40,948 nucleotides of DNA from Hyphomicrobiaceae bacterium (GTDB lineage Bacteria > Pseudomonadota > Alphaproteobacteria > Rhizobiales > Hyphomicrobiaceae): the NCBI GenBank assembly GCA_002919265.1, contig PKEY01000026.1:1-40948 (forward strand), read 5' to 3'. This document shows, piece by piece, positions 10,074-18,675 of the stretch. The translations under genes and the position numbers were made by a program. The notes below the pieces were generated by a model, which had not been told where the DNA came from, made no database searches, and worked only from the letters and a program-made list of their open reading frames with translations. Position 1 is the first letter of the stretch. Every line of letters begins with the position of its first letter.

Positions 10074-10092
10074 GCGGCGGGCACTCCGCCGC
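10074..10092 (+). terminator. GC-rich hairpin after the FYDLN gene
   Basis: A perfect seven-base inverted repeat (GCGGCGG / CCGCCGC) with a five-base loop lies 89 bases past the FYDLN stop and 20 bases before tRNA-Ala. There is no T-run after it (CATCC), so termination would be weak or factor-dependent. Confidence 0.4.
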
Positions 10093-10112
10093 CATCCAAT
10101 CCCAACAGGTTC

Positions 10113-10188
10113 GGGGCCGTAGCTCAGTTGGGAGAGCGCGTGAATGGCATTCACGAGGTCAGGGGTTCGATTCCCCTCGGCTCCACCA
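10113..10188 (+). tRNA. tRNA-Ala (anticodon GGC)
   Basis: The 76-base cloverleaf folds completely. The acceptor stem GGGGCCG / CGGCTCC contains the G3-U70 wobble pair that identifies alanine tRNAs. The D arm is GCTC/GAGC, the anticodon arm CGTGA/TCACG has loop ATGGCAT with anticodon GGC at 10146-10148, and the T arm AGGGG/CCCCT has loop TTCGATT. Discriminator A and the 3' CCA are encoded (10185-10188). It reads GCC/GCU codons. No intron is present. Confidence 0.97.
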
Positions 10189-10303
10189 TCCAGGTCAACT
10201 CAAGCACACAACTGAGATACGCGTCTCAGCAATCGCCGAAGCAGGCTTGGTTGCCTGTTGCTTGCTGTGCCGCGAACTTGATCGGGAAAGTTAGTATTGG
10301 CAG

Positions 10304-11431
10304 TCAGGCCTCGCCCAACTCGTAGATCTTGGCGACCAGCTCGGCCTGACGGTGAATATCCATCTTGGCGAAGATATTCTTGAGGTGAGTCCGCGCTGTC
10401 TCCCTTGACATCCGTAGTTGATCTGCGACTTCGCGCAGGGAGCTGCCCTTGGCCAGAGCGACTGCAAGCGTTGCCTCCGTCGGCGTCAGTCCAAAGGTGA
10501 TCCGTAACGTTTCCTCCGTCGGAAGATGGCGCTGTTGTTGCTTTTCAATGAGGACGAGAACGCAGGGGCCTGCAAAATAGCGCTCAAATGGCTGCAACTC
10601 GGGAACGACCAACGTCACCCGACTTGGCGATCCCGATCTTTCACGTCTCTCAATAGCAATCGTCCGCTTTTGGTGAGCTTCGCCGCGTACAGCGGCTTCC
10701 AATGCACCATCGAGAGCCTCCAGAAAATTCGCGTCCCGGGCCGTCAGACGCCCCTTATTGTCCTGCCGAAAGAGCTCGCCTGACGAAAGCAGTTCGCGGG
10801 CCACGGCATTGGCCGACAGGATCTGCCGGTCAAGCCCAACGGCAAGGAATGCAACTCCGAGAGCTTCCGTTGCGGCGTTCGCCATTGTCGGCGTACGGGT
10901 TACGCTAGCAAGACCGCTCCGATAGTAGGTGAATGCCTGGCGCAGGTGGGGAGCGAGGCGGGTCAACAAATCTGCGGCTGCATGCGCTTCATCATCTTCA
11001 GCGGGCCCGCACAACACGCTCAGCATGAAATTGCAACTCTTGTCACGGAAAATGGTGACACCTACCGCCGAGCATACGCCCTGCGGCCGAAGATAATCGG
11101 CATAAAACTCCGTACGAAGCAGATCTTCGCGCGGCAACATTTGCTCTGCCCGCACACCGAGACCGAGAGGCCGGGTGAGAGCCTTGGGCATCCACGGGTT
11201 CTTCGCAGCGTAATACTGGCTGTATGCCGTGGCGATGTCTCTGCCAAAACCGGAATTGATCGAGAGTGCCCCGCTCCCGGCGGTGTAATCATGGTAGAAC
11301 AAGGTTGCCTTGCCGTTCGGCAAGATTTCAGTGATGCGATCGACGAACGTCTGCCAGTCCCCGTGACCAAGCAAGGCAGCGTATATATCGCTGATCAGCA
11401 CCCCTTCCAGCTGCTGCAGATCACGCGCCAT
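10304..11431 (-). CDS. LuxR-type helix-turn-helix transcriptional regulator
   Basis: The 375-residue protein ends in a LuxR/GerE DNA-binding domain at about 313-372 (LTPTEATLAVALAKGSS, then SLREVADQLRMSRETARTHL as the recognition region). The N-terminal 200 residues (DWQTFVDRITEILPNG, ATLFYHDYTAGSGALS) and a middle PAS-like part (FLAVGLDRQILSANAVAREL, about 205-300) look like sensory modules, with no phospho-acceptor receiver pattern. The ATG at 11431 has a strong GGAGGT seven bases upstream; longer in-frame readings are rejected for that reason. The ligand and targets are unknown. It is divergent from the DUF2798 gene and lies about 1.9 kb from the flagellar block, so control of either is possible but unproven. 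Confidence 0.88.
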   Translation of the reverse strand: MARDLQQLEGVLISDIYAALLGHGDWQTFVDRITEILPNGKATLFYHDYTAGSGALSINSGFGRDIATAYSQYYAAKNPWMPKALTRPLGLGVRAEQMLPREDLLRTEFYADYLRPQGVCSAVGVTIFRDKSCNFMLSVLCGPAEDDEAHAAADLLTRLAPHLRQAFTYYRSGLASVTRTPTMANAATEALGVAFLAVGLDRQILSANAVARELLSSGELFRQDNKGRLTARDANFLEALDGALEAAVRGEAHQKRTIAIERRERSGSPSRVTLVVPELQPFERYFAGPCVLVLIEKQQQRHLPTEETLRITFGLTPTEATLAVALAKGSSLREVADQLRMSRETARTHLKNIFAKMDIHRQAELVAKIYELGEA

Positions 11432-11563
11432 GACCGCACCTCCCTGAGCAACGAAGCTAGTTGGATGAGAAGGCACGATCAAGATGTAGCGCGAACTGAT
11501 AGATTGACGCGGCTTCGATAACGGCGTATTGCCGAGACCATCGCGACGCCGGGCTTCGCCATG

Positions 11564-11593
11564 AGCTTGGGGGCTGTTGCTCCTTCCCAAGCT
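11564..11593. repeat. Inverted repeat between luxR-type gene and DUF2798 gene
   Basis: AGCTTGGG (11564-11571) and CCCAAGCT (11586-11593) form a perfect eight-base dyad with a 14-base spacer in the divergent intergenic region (11432-11702). It could be an operator for the neighbouring regulator or an mRNA hairpin. No clear promoter elements were found around it. Confidence 0.35.
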
Positions 11594-11702
11594 GCGGTAG
11601 TCTTTTGCGGATCTTCTATCCCCCCAGACGTTCGTCCGCCAAGCCGTTCGCACGCTATGCGGAAGGAAGGCTTTTGTTGGGCAAAATTTGAAGCAATTAG
11701 AA

Positions 11703-11951
11703 ATGAGAAGACTGCCGAGGCGCTACGCGCATTTTGTGTATGGAATGATTCAGGCGGCGATCACGACGGCAGTCGCAACGACTGTCGCCACTTACCAGAT
11801 CGCTCGCGCCGATCTTCAGTTTGTAGGTTATTGGCTAAGCTGCTGGTTCGTGTCCCTGATGACCATGCTACCCGTTGTCATCCTTGTAGCGCCCATTATT
11901 CAACGCGCCGTCTATTCGTTGACCGAAGAGTCACCGGGCAAAAAGGCTTGA
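11703..11951 (+). CDS. DUF2798-type small membrane protein
   Basis: The 82-residue protein begins MRRLPRRYAHFVYGMIQAAI and has two hydrophobic segments. They lie at about 10-32 (including AAITTAVATTVATYQ) and 42-66 (YWLSCWFVSLMTMLPVVILVAPII), then a charged tail. The RLPRRYA start, the W-rich middle and the PVVxLVAPxIxR motif match the DUF2798 family, whose function is unknown. The ATG at 11703 is preferred to an in-frame TTG at 11688 because family homology starts there; neither has a clear Shine-Dalgarno. It is transcribed away from the LuxR-type regulator. Confidence 0.72.
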   Translation: MRRLPRRYAHFVYGMIQAAITTAVATTVATYQIARADLQFVGYWLSCWFVSLMTMLPVVILVAPIIQRAVYSLTEESPGKKA

Positions 11952-12145
11952 GCTCGTCGGCTGTCTGACCTGCGGGCGCCACGCCCAAACCGACGCGGCA
12001 AGAGCGCTGTAAAACATTTGCGTGTCTCGCGCAAACGCGGAATAGAGCGTGTTCATCTCATTGCAAGCGGCCCTAATCGGGTTCTCTCCTACCGGAACGA
12101 CTCGCATTGGGAGTCCGTTAGGCGAACAGCAGATGGAGGCTGCGG

Positions 12146-12484
12146 ATGAGCCCGAGACGACAAGACAAACCCACCATCGCGAGAATTTGGCGAGGTGTAA
12201 CTCCCAGCGCTCATGCAGATGAGTACGAAGCCTATCTTTATGAAGTTGGGATCAAACCGCTGATCGAGAAAGCGCTCGGCGTCCAGATGCTACGCGAGGA
12301 TCGGGATGGCGAAACCGAATTTGTGACGATTTCCTATTGGGAAAGTGTCGAGGCAATGAGCCGTTTTACCGGCGGCGATCCGATAAAAATCCACCACCTC
12401 GACCGTGATGCAGAGTTTCTAATCGAATTACCGAAAGGCGTCCAAATTCTGCAGCTCCGAACCAGCCATGGCATCACAGGCTGA
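12146..12484 (+). CDS. Antibiotic biosynthesis monooxygenase (ABM) fold protein, conserved hypothetical
   Basis: The 112-residue soluble protein has the small ferredoxin-like ABM-superfamily look. It contains IARIWRGVTPSAHADEYEAYL at about 13-33, then EFVTISYWESVEAMSRFTG in the middle, then IHHLDRDAEFLIELPKGVQI near the end. Such proteins form dimeric alpha-beta barrels; many are of unknown use and some oxidise quinols or degrade haem. No haem-ligand pattern could be assigned. GGAGG about seven bases before the ATG supports the start. It converges with the Rnk-type gene. The name reflects the fold, not a proven reaction. Confidence 0.72.
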   Translation: MSPRRQDKPTIARIWRGVTPSAHADEYEAYLYEVGIKPLIEKALGVQMLREDRDGETEFVTISYWESVEAMSRFTGGDPIKIHHLDRDAEFLIELPKGVQILQLRTSHGITG

Positions 12485-12579
12485 TTGGCTTGTTCTGATT
12501 TCGCCGTCAGAGCGCAGGAAGCGTCCGGTGCTACCTTCCGTTCCGTAGTGTATCGAACACCGGCCGCCTCCCGAGTAGG

Positions 12580-13011
12580 TCAATCCGCGCTCGGACCGTT
12601 AGCGTCGTCGAACTCCTCCGGCGGATCTTCGACCTTCAAGACGGTCAGGTGACGTTCTGTGCCGTCTCGAGCTGTCCAGGCAATAGACTGTCCCTCCGAA
12701 AGACCAATCAAAGCGGTTCCGATCGGCGTCAGGATCGAAATCTTGCCCGAGCCGATGTCCGCCTGGCCAGGGAAGACCAGCTGCACACGCCGTTCGCGGC
12801 CATCATCGGCCCTGTAAGTTACGATCGATCCCATCCGCACGACCGAAGACGGTACGGTTGGCACGACACGGGCGCGCTCCATTTCAGCGATGAGCTCGCT
12901 CGCCACATCCGGCGAGCGATTCAGGGCGTCCATCGCGAGCACGGTGAGCCTCTGCTGGTCCTGCTGGCTGACGATGATCTCGGGCATTTCTGGATAATTT
13001 CTCTCTCTCAT
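12580..13011 (-). CDS. GreA/GreB-family regulator of nucleoside diphosphate kinase (Rnk-like)
   Basis: The 143-residue protein has a short N-terminal helical part (QDQQRLTVLAMDALN, SELIAEMERARVV) and a C-terminal FKBP-like GreA/GreB domain. In that domain VRMGSIVTYRADDGRERRVQLVFPGQ is followed by ISILTPIGTALIGLSEGQSIAW, the GreA C-domain signature. The long coiled coil of true GreA is missing, as in Rnk, which competes for the RNA polymerase secondary channel. The ATG at 13011 is supported by GAAGG eight bases upstream; a GTG at 13020 would add three residues. It converges with the ABM-fold gene and shares no operon with the flagellar block. Confidence 0.83.
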   Translation of the reverse strand: MRERNYPEMPEIIVSQQDQQRLTVLAMDALNRSPDVASELIAEMERARVVPTVPSSVVRMGSIVTYRADDGRERRVQLVFPGQADIGSGKISILTPIGTALIGLSEGQSIAWTARDGTERHLTVLKVEDPPEEFDDANGPSAD

Positions 13012-13318
13012 GGGGCTCACCCTTCAACGCTCGTTGTCTTGTTTCGTTCGCAACTGGCTGTGCCCGGTCAGAATTCGGATAGTCCAAATCGCAGCAGCAC
13101 AAGTGGTGCCACTGTCTCAACGTCGTGCCTGTCGGAAAGCGCCCCAGGCTCGGAGCGCACGATTGCCGAGCTGGGGCAGCTATCCTGCGATCGGATTCTG
13201 CCGGCGCGCCAGGGAGGCGCCATGTACGATGTTGCTCAACATGCTGTTAATCTGGCCCCTGCGGCAAGAATGTCAAGGTGTGCCTGGCAAGAGGCCTACA
13301 GTGCCGTAACGCGATCAG
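13012..13318. other. Intergenic region upstream of the Rnk-like gene
   Basis: No convincing gene was found in these 307 bases. On the minus strand there is a perfect TTGACA (13276-13271), but no good -10 follows at 16-18 bases. A perfect dyad ATGTTG-CT-CAACAT lies at 13229-13242. No hairpin terminator for fliK was seen here. Confidence 0.4.
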
Positions 13319-14653
13319 CTAGACGTAGATTCCGTTTCGCGGCTGAGAGGTAGTATCGGAAGTCTCCTGGGACAAGGTATCGGTTCTCGAGCGAGGTTCT
13401 TTCTGTGGCCACTGCTGCTCTGTGTGGCCCGATCTTCCCTCAGCACTCGAGCCGCCGGTCGATGACTGAAACGCTCCCTGTTGCACCGCCAGCTGCTGCC
13501 CCTGCGAAGTTGTTTGAGAAAGGCTTCGCTCGGACTCGGCTACTGCATGGATTGTTAAGCGCTCGATATCGTAGCCAGCGGACCGAAGCAATCGCGCCAG
13601 CGCTTCCTGATCCCTGCGAATGAGCTCCGCAGTTTCTTGTTGGCCTGCTTCGACGCTTATATCGAGCGCGGTTGAAGCAAGCCTTAGCCGGACCGTAATG
13701 GTTCCGAGCTCGGGGGGTTCGAGTTGCACTTGCAGCATTCGAACCGTTTGAAGCTTCTGGGACAGAGAGAGACCTAATTGGGACAAGGACGCCGTGGCGT
13801 TTCCAATGGGAACCTGTCCTTTACCGAGTATTGCGTTTGCTATTTGTTCGACAGGCCTTGGCGCAGGGAAATGCATCTCGTTTCGAACGATCTTGATGAT
13901 CTCACTTTCTGCCGATCCATTCAAATGCTGAAGCGATCCTGCAGCAGATTTATGAACGGCGCTGTCGCGAGTCGTAACGTTCGACCTTGAAGGTGACCAA
14001 ACAACCTCCTTTGCCTCGCCCGACCCAGGAATTTCGTTAGGTTTGGATGTATTCTTGAAATTCGGAGGTCTATCGTGGCGCTCCATCGCGTTGAAACGAA
14101 CTTCTGCCAGCGGCGCATTATCTGGCAAAAATTTTCTTGACACGCTCTCAACAGGCTGGCCTGATTTTTCGCCTTTCAACGACGTCTCGCTTGAGAGCGC
14201 GCTCGTCTCACCCCTCAACTCAACAACTGACAATCTAACGGTCGACGGAAGCACCACTGCCGGACTGAAAGGCTTGTCATCCCCGGTTTCATTTACGCTA
14301 TCTCTTGCGTCGAATAGAGGTTGCTCGCGAATCTCTAGGTCGAATGAACGATTTGCCGCTCGCACGTTCTGCAAATCCACATCCAAAAGCAAAGAAGGCG
14401 CAGCATCCTCGACAACGCCATTCCGTTCGACTTTGCCCTGCTCCTCACTCGGCGAAGGTAATTGCCACTTCCCTATCTCTGTACGAGACCGGTCATCTCC
14501 CCGAGTGAGCGATTGCCTTTCGAAAGCTTCCACGTGCTCAGTAAATTCTGCCGCCTTTTCTCTGTAATCGAGCCCCCCTCTTATCCTGATTGGTCCCATG
14601 TTCGCCCTTAGCGCAAGGGCCAGGCTGTCCGGCAGATCGGCCGTCCGGCTCAT
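13319..14653 (-). CDS. fliK: Flagellar hook-length control protein FliK
   Basis: The 444-residue protein has a long, low-complexity, poorly conserved N-terminal part and a recognisable C-terminal hook domain. The domain reads VQLEPPELGTITVRLRL, then LDISVEAGQQETAELI, then LARLLRSAGYDIERLTIH (about residues 325-385). A Gln/Ser-rich tail follows. FliK measures hook length and switches export from hook to filament subunits. The ATG at 14653 overlaps the TGA of motC by four bases. In Sinorhizobium the gene in the same place after motC was once called motD and later shown to be fliK, which supports the call. Base composition is more AT-rich than the flanking operons. Confidence 0.87.
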   Translation of the reverse strand: MSRTADLPDSLALALRANMGPIRIRGGLDYREKAAEFTEHVEAFERQSLTRGDDRSRTEIGKWQLPSPSEEQGKVERNGVVEDAAPSLLLDVDLQNVRAANRSFDLEIREQPLFDARDSVNETGDDKPFSPAVVLPSTVRLSVVELRGETSALSSETSLKGEKSGQPVESVSRKFLPDNAPLAEVRFNAMERHDRPPNFKNTSKPNEIPGSGEAKEVVWSPSRSNVTTRDSAVHKSAAGSLQHLNGSAESEIIKIVRNEMHFPAPRPVEQIANAILGKGQVPIGNATASLSQLGLSLSQKLQTVRMLQVQLEPPELGTITVRLRLASTALDISVEAGQQETAELIRRDQEALARLLRSAGYDIERLTIHAVAESERSLSQTTSQGQQLAVQQGAFQSSTGGSSAEGRSGHTEQQWPQKEPRSRTDTLSQETSDTTSQPRNGIYV

Positions 14654-15831
14654 TTCATGTCCTCCTGAATCATGGCGTCGACCTTGGCCAGAACTTCCCT
14701 TGCCCACTCCATCGATTGCTGGCCGATACTGGACAATTGACGAGCTCGTTCGGAACTGCTTCTTTCAGCCGACGGATCGCGCGAGGCCATAACATGATCC
14801 GGCATCCGTCTAATTTGACGCGCGACGGAAAGAGCGGCATTGCGAAGTACCTTCGCGTCGTGATCGAGGTCCCCGGCTGAAATCGCCCCCAAATCTGAGG
14901 CTGCTTGGTCGAATTCTTCTGTAATGACAAGAGCCGCTGCTTGGAGGATGCGCGCGCGCCTCTCCTCCCTGCTACCTACTATTGCAAGCGCAGTGGCGTG
15001 TTTAGCCGCGACACCCGCCAACGGAAACTTGTTTCTTGTAATCGCTTCTTCGGCGAGTACAGAGAAGAACTGTTGCTGTTTGCGCTCGTCCAATTGTTGT
15101 AGCGGCTCAGTGACCTCCGAAATTCTCGCTGAAAGTACTTCCGAGTTCGCGATCTCTTTCGCTAATTGCTGCCAAAAGGTGTCAGCGTAGTAAGACCTCG
15201 GATATTGCTGGATATACCGCTGAAGCAGCAGTTTCAGCTTGTCGATGTCGCTCCCGGCGGTAAGCAGCAGCATTTCTCGGCGAAGCGCCGCCTCCTCAAC
15301 GACCGTGCCCGGTGCCAACAGGCGAGCCTGATCGAAAAACCGAATAGCCTTTTCCGGCGCTGTTCTTGTACTTATAACGCCCTGGACCAAAGCAACGGCG
15401 CCGCTCAGCTCCGGATCAAGCGTTCGCGCTTCAATATCAAGCAAACGGCTGGCGGCCTCATGCTCCCGCCCTTCCGCATAGGCGACAGCACCTTCGGCCA
15501 GTCTTCTGAATTGTTCAGGAATTAGACCCGCGGCAAGTAAATCCCGCAACGCCTTCGGCTCACCGCCGCTGAGCACGTAGGAAATCACAGCTCGCGCATT
15601 TTGAGGCTCGCGCCAAAGGCGACGCTCCGCATTAGCGAGCGCGGCCGGAATTGCGACCAATAACTGTTCATGCTCCAACCGTGCTCCGGCATCCCCTCTC
15701 GCCATTGCCTCGTACGCCTGATGCAGTCGACGCATCAGCTTAACGGGTTCCTCATCCCGATCTTGGGCGAATCCGGCAGAAGTGAGCGCAAATACTACGT
15801 AGGCAAGCAGCGCGATGAGCCGACCGATCAT
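14650..15831 (-). CDS. motC: Periplasmic motility protein MotC
   Basis: The 393-residue protein has a signal peptide (MIGRLIALLAYVVFALTSAG, likely cut near FAQ-D) and an all-helical body with TPR-like character: AEGAVAYAEGREHEAASRLL, EKAIRFFDQARLLAPGT, LLLQRYIQQYPRSYYADTF. Rhizobial MotC is a periplasmic partner of MotB needed for stator function. Assignment rests on family resemblance plus its exact place in fliF-motB-motC-fliK. Four-base ATGA overlaps at both ends imply coupled translation with motB and fliK. A motE gene, whose product is known in Sinorhizobium as a helper for MotC, is present at 22114-22884. Confidence 0.88.
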   Translation of the reverse strand: MIGRLIALLAYVVFALTSAGFAQDRDEEPVKLMRRLHQAYEAMARGDAGARLEHEQLLVAIPAALANAERRLWREPQNARAVISYVLSGGEPKALRDLLAAGLIPEQFRRLAEGAVAYAEGREHEAASRLLDIEARTLDPELSGAVALVQGVISTRTAPEKAIRFFDQARLLAPGTVVEEAALRREMLLLTAGSDIDKLKLLLQRYIQQYPRSYYADTFWQQLAKEIANSEVLSARISEVTEPLQQLDERKQQQFFSVLAEEAITRNKFPLAGVAAKHATALAIVGSREERRARILQAAALVITEEFDQAASDLGAISAGDLDHDAKVLRNAALSVARQIRRMPDHVMASRDPSAERSSSERARQLSSIGQQSMEWAREVLAKVDAMIQEDMK

Positions 15832-16868
15832 GATGATCCCACTCTCCGCAACAGGATCTCGATGCGTCGGTTCTCCGCCGCTTCCGGATCATCGACAACT
15901 TTCAAGCTGCGATCGGCATGGCCCTCGATGCGCTCAAACCGCCGCTCATCAACTCCGCCTCGCACCAGCATGAAATACGCCATGTGGGCCCGCGCAGACG
16001 ACAGACGCCAGTTGTCGTAAGTCCCGCTACGAAAGGGGCGTCCATCGGTATGCCCTCGCACGATGATAGGCCCCGGAAACTTGTTCAAAATCTGCGCCAT
16101 TTTCTCCATGAGTACGACCAGCTCCGGCCGCGGCTCCGCCGACGCGATAGCGAACATGCCGAAATTGGATTCATCTGTCAGGCTTATCATTATGCCTTCG
16201 GCGGTCTCGGTGACCTCCACACTCGGCGCCTCTTTTGGGAGGAGATTTTTCAGGTCAGCGCGAACTTCTTCGGCAATTTCCCTAGGTGGCTTGACTTCAT
16301 TTTCCTTGAGCTGCTGTGTTTCAGCGACCGTGGTCCTTTCAGGAACCTGAGGCGTACTCTCCTGGGCAGCAACGCGTGTTCCCATTAGCCGCGCTACTGG
16401 CTCAAAAGGGTCCCGGTGCGCCGGCTGCTGTTTCACCGATGCAGTATCCGCCTTTGCTGCCAGTCGCTCCAAAACACCATAAGGATTACTGAATAGAACG
16501 TCATCGGAATAGCTCGGCTGGAACTCCGCCTGCATACGTAACGGTTCCGCCAAAGGCATCGATCTGTCAGTCAGCTCTTTTTCTGGTGCTACTGTCTCCT
16601 CCGGATCATGGACACCTTTCTGGTTGCTGACCCGATCCGAAAGCTTGATCGGGTTGAAATAGCTCGCCACCGCCTTAATCGTCTGGCGATCGGCCGCGTT
16701 GAGCAGCCACATCACCAAGAAGAAGGCCATCATAGCCGTCATGAAATCCGCGTAGGCGATCTTCCAGATCCCGCTATGTGGCGTTTCTAAACTGGCACCT
16801 GATCTACGCCGGATAATTACCAACTCATTATCAGACTGAGAGGTACGCGATACTATATCCGAGCTCAT
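15828..16868 (-). CDS. motB: Flagellar motor stator protein MotB
   Basis: The 346-residue stator protein has one transmembrane helix at about 38-57 (YADFMTAMMAFFLVMWLLNA), with Asp41 in the position of the proton-binding aspartate. A long periplasmic linker is followed by an OmpA-like peptidoglycan-binding domain at about 215-340 (IIVRGHTDGRPF, DNWRLSSARAHMAYFML, RIEGHADRSL, ENRRIEILL). With MotA it forms the ion channel that drives the motor; motA is not in this window. Its ATG overlaps the fliF stop by four bases and its stop overlaps the motC start, so fliF-motB-motC-fliK is a tightly coupled chain. Confidence 0.95.
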   Translation of the reverse strand: MSSDIVSRTSQSDNELVIIRRRSGASLETPHSGIWKIAYADFMTAMMAFFLVMWLLNAADRQTIKAVASYFNPIKLSDRVSNQKGVHDPEETVAPEKELTDRSMPLAEPLRMQAEFQPSYSDDVLFSNPYGVLERLAAKADTASVKQQPAHRDPFEPVARLMGTRVAAQESTPQVPERTTVAETQQLKENEVKPPREIAEEVRADLKNLLPKEAPSVEVTETAEGIMISLTDESNFGMFAIASAEPRPELVVLMEKMAQILNKFPGPIIVRGHTDGRPFRSGTYDNWRLSSARAHMAYFMLVRGGVDERRFERIEGHADRSLKVVDDPEAAENRRIEILLRRVGSS

Positions 16869-18478
16869 GTCTGTCTGGCCTCACGCATCCACTTCTTGAA
16901 AACTGCTACAGCTTGCTCTTCGTCAAAATCGACCATTTGCTCGAGCCGCTTCTGAGGTGAGCGTCCAAGCTTGCTCTTAAGGTCTGCAATCAGATTGGGT
17001 TCCGGTTCAGGTAATCTGGGCTCTGCTTGACCTGCGAGAACCCTTTCTGTCGTTTGCGCGGCGACCGGAGGAACCGGCTCGAGGACTGCACGTACAGCAG
17101 GACGCAACCCAAACCACACAAGCAACGCTGTTGCTCCCAGGATGGCTAGAGCGTTGACGATCGTACCCGATTGGCTAACCAGCAATTCTGCGAGATTGAC
17201 CCCAACGGGCTCCATAGCTTCCCCGTTATTGAAGAAGTCGACAGCAGCCACCGTGATTCGATCACCTCGATCAGCCACCAACCCGACTGCGGAACTGACG
17301 AGCTTTTCGATTTCCGCAATATGGCTTTCCAGCGTTGCACCATCGCTCTGTCCCGCTGTAGATAGCAGCCGTGCGCGGTTCACGACCACCGCGACTGTCA
17401 AAGTTTCGATCCGATAACCGTCGCTAATGGTCGCTATTGACTTGGTGTTGAGTTCGTAATTTGTGAGCTCCTCGCGGCGCTCATTGCTGCGCATCGAGAT
17501 ATCACCCGCGCGCTCCGCTATTTCCTCGTCCGGAATGTTCTGTTCAACACTTACTGGGGTCCGGTTAGCGTGGTTCTGGGAATTTCCAGATTCACGCACA
17601 ATTCGTACGGACCTCTCGACGCGGGACTCGGGATCAAACGCAGTTTCGTTGATTTGCCGTCGATCGGTGTTGAGACGCGCTGCCACGCTGACTTCGAAAT
17701 TTTCTATACCCAAATATGGGGCGAGCGTCTTGCGTGCTCTCTCCTGAAGCTCACGGCTAATTGTCTTTTCCAGTTCAACCAGTTTGGTTGGTGCAGTGCT
17801 ACTTGCATCCCCTGCAGCGGCCAGAATAGCACCGTCTGTCGTGAGCACTGTGACCTGGTCGACCGTCAATTCGGGAACGGCAGCAGCCACCAGATGCCGA
17901 ATAGCCTGTGCTGAGGTGAAATCCCCAGTAGTCTCTGTTCTGATAACGACGGATGCGGAAGGCGTCTGCCGATTGCGTCGGAAAGCACCTTGATCTGGCA
18001 GGACGAGGTGCACACGCGCAGCTTTCACACCTTTGACTGCTTGAATTGTCCTTGCAATTTCACCTTCCAGCGCTCTTACACGGGTAATCTCTTGCATAAA
18101 GGATGTTAGGCCGATCGACCCCATGTTGTCGAACAGCTCATAACCCGCATTCGCGCTGGTCGGCAGCCCTTTTTCTGCAAGCAGCATTCTGGCCTGCGCC
18201 GTCTGACCGCGGCGCACCAGAATCTTTGCGCCGTCGGGGCTGACGTCGAAGTAAATTCCGGCCTCGTTCAGGACAGCGCCAATGCGATTCACATCCTGCA
18301 GGCTAAGGCCCCCATAGAGCGTTTCAAGCTCCGGCCGGCTGAAATAAAAGCCAATCAATCCTACGGACGCGAACACAACGCCGCCAATTATAGCAAGTCC
18401 AATCAACCGCCTCTTGCCCAACGCAAGAACGTTCTGCCACAAACGTTCGATTTGCTCCCGCCCGATCATTCGAATCAT
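16865..18478 (-). CDS. fliF: Flagellar MS-ring protein FliF
   Basis: The 537-residue MS-ring protein has transmembrane segments at about 25-45 (LIGLAIIGGVVFASVGLIGF) and about 435-455 (IVNALAILGATALLVWFGL). Between them lie the ring-building domains (ELETLYGGLSLQDVNRIGAVL, VKGVKAARVHLVLPDQ, SASVVIRTE). The C-terminal FliG-binding tail is QKRLEQMVDFDEEQAVAVFKKW. It anchors the basal body in the inner membrane. Starts at 18478 and 18469 are both ATG and neither has a clear Shine-Dalgarno. It follows the flagellin gene after a 197-base gap that carries a terminator-like hairpin, so fliF-motB-motC-fliK probably has its own promoter, not identified. Confidence 0.95.
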   Translation of the reverse strand: MIRMIGREQIERLWQNVLALGKRRLIGLAIIGGVVFASVGLIGFYFSRPELETLYGGLSLQDVNRIGAVLNEAGIYFDVSPDGAKILVRRGQTAQARMLLAEKGLPTSANAGYELFDNMGSIGLTSFMQEITRVRALEGEIARTIQAVKGVKAARVHLVLPDQGAFRRNRQTPSASVVIRTETTGDFTSAQAIRHLVAAAVPELTVDQVTVLTTDGAILAAAGDASSTAPTKLVELEKTISRELQERARKTLAPYLGIENFEVSVAARLNTDRRQINETAFDPESRVERSVRIVRESGNSQNHANRTPVSVEQNIPDEEIAERAGDISMRSNERREELTNYELNTKSIATISDGYRIETLTVAVVVNRARLLSTAGQSDGATLESHIAEIEKLVSSAVGLVADRGDRITVAAVDFFNNGEAMEPVGVNLAELLVSQSGTIVNALAILGATALLVWFGLRPAVRAVLEPVPPVAAQTTERVLAGQAEPRLPEPEPNLIADLKSKLGRSPQKRLEQMVDFDEEQAVAVFKKWMREARQT

Positions 18479-18629
18479 CCGTCATGATTGACTCGTGCGG
18501 CGATGCTCAAGTCCAAAGCTTGCGTCAGGGTTGAAGCGGGCCGCGCCCTTTTGGAGCGCAGCCCTCACTCGCCTCTGACACGCTGGGGGGAGTTGCCAGA
18601 GGTCGAGGCAAGCAGTCTCGGGAGAGCAA

Positions 18630-18654
18630 CCAGAAGCAGATATTCCGCTTCTGG
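18630..18654 (-). terminator. Hairpin downstream of flagellin gene
   Basis: CCAGAAGC (18630-18637) and GCTTCTGG (18647-18654) form a perfect eight-base stem 21 bases beyond the flagellin stop. Two further pairs are possible inside the loop. On the minus strand TTGCTCTCCC follows, a poor T-tract, so it may act as a 3' stabiliser as much as a terminator. Confidence 0.5.
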
Positions 18655-18675
18655 TCCGAGTGGGAATCTCAAAAA

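Noticed and set aside
10113-10188. tRNA-Ala as the attachment site of an integrated element
   Set aside because: No second copy of the tRNA 3' end and no integrase gene were found in the window.
10212-10229. CTGAGA...TCTCAG hairpin after tRNA-Ala as a terminator
   Set aside because: Only six pairs, six-base loop and no T-run on either strand.
12017-12035. TTTGCG...CGCAAA inverted repeat before the ABM-fold gene
   Set aside because: Six-base arms and no relation to a promoter could be shown; likely chance.
13010-13309. A 99-codon plus-strand frame in the gap upstream of the Rnk-like gene
   Set aside because: No ribosome binding site, no recognisable motif, and a composition unlike coding sequence.
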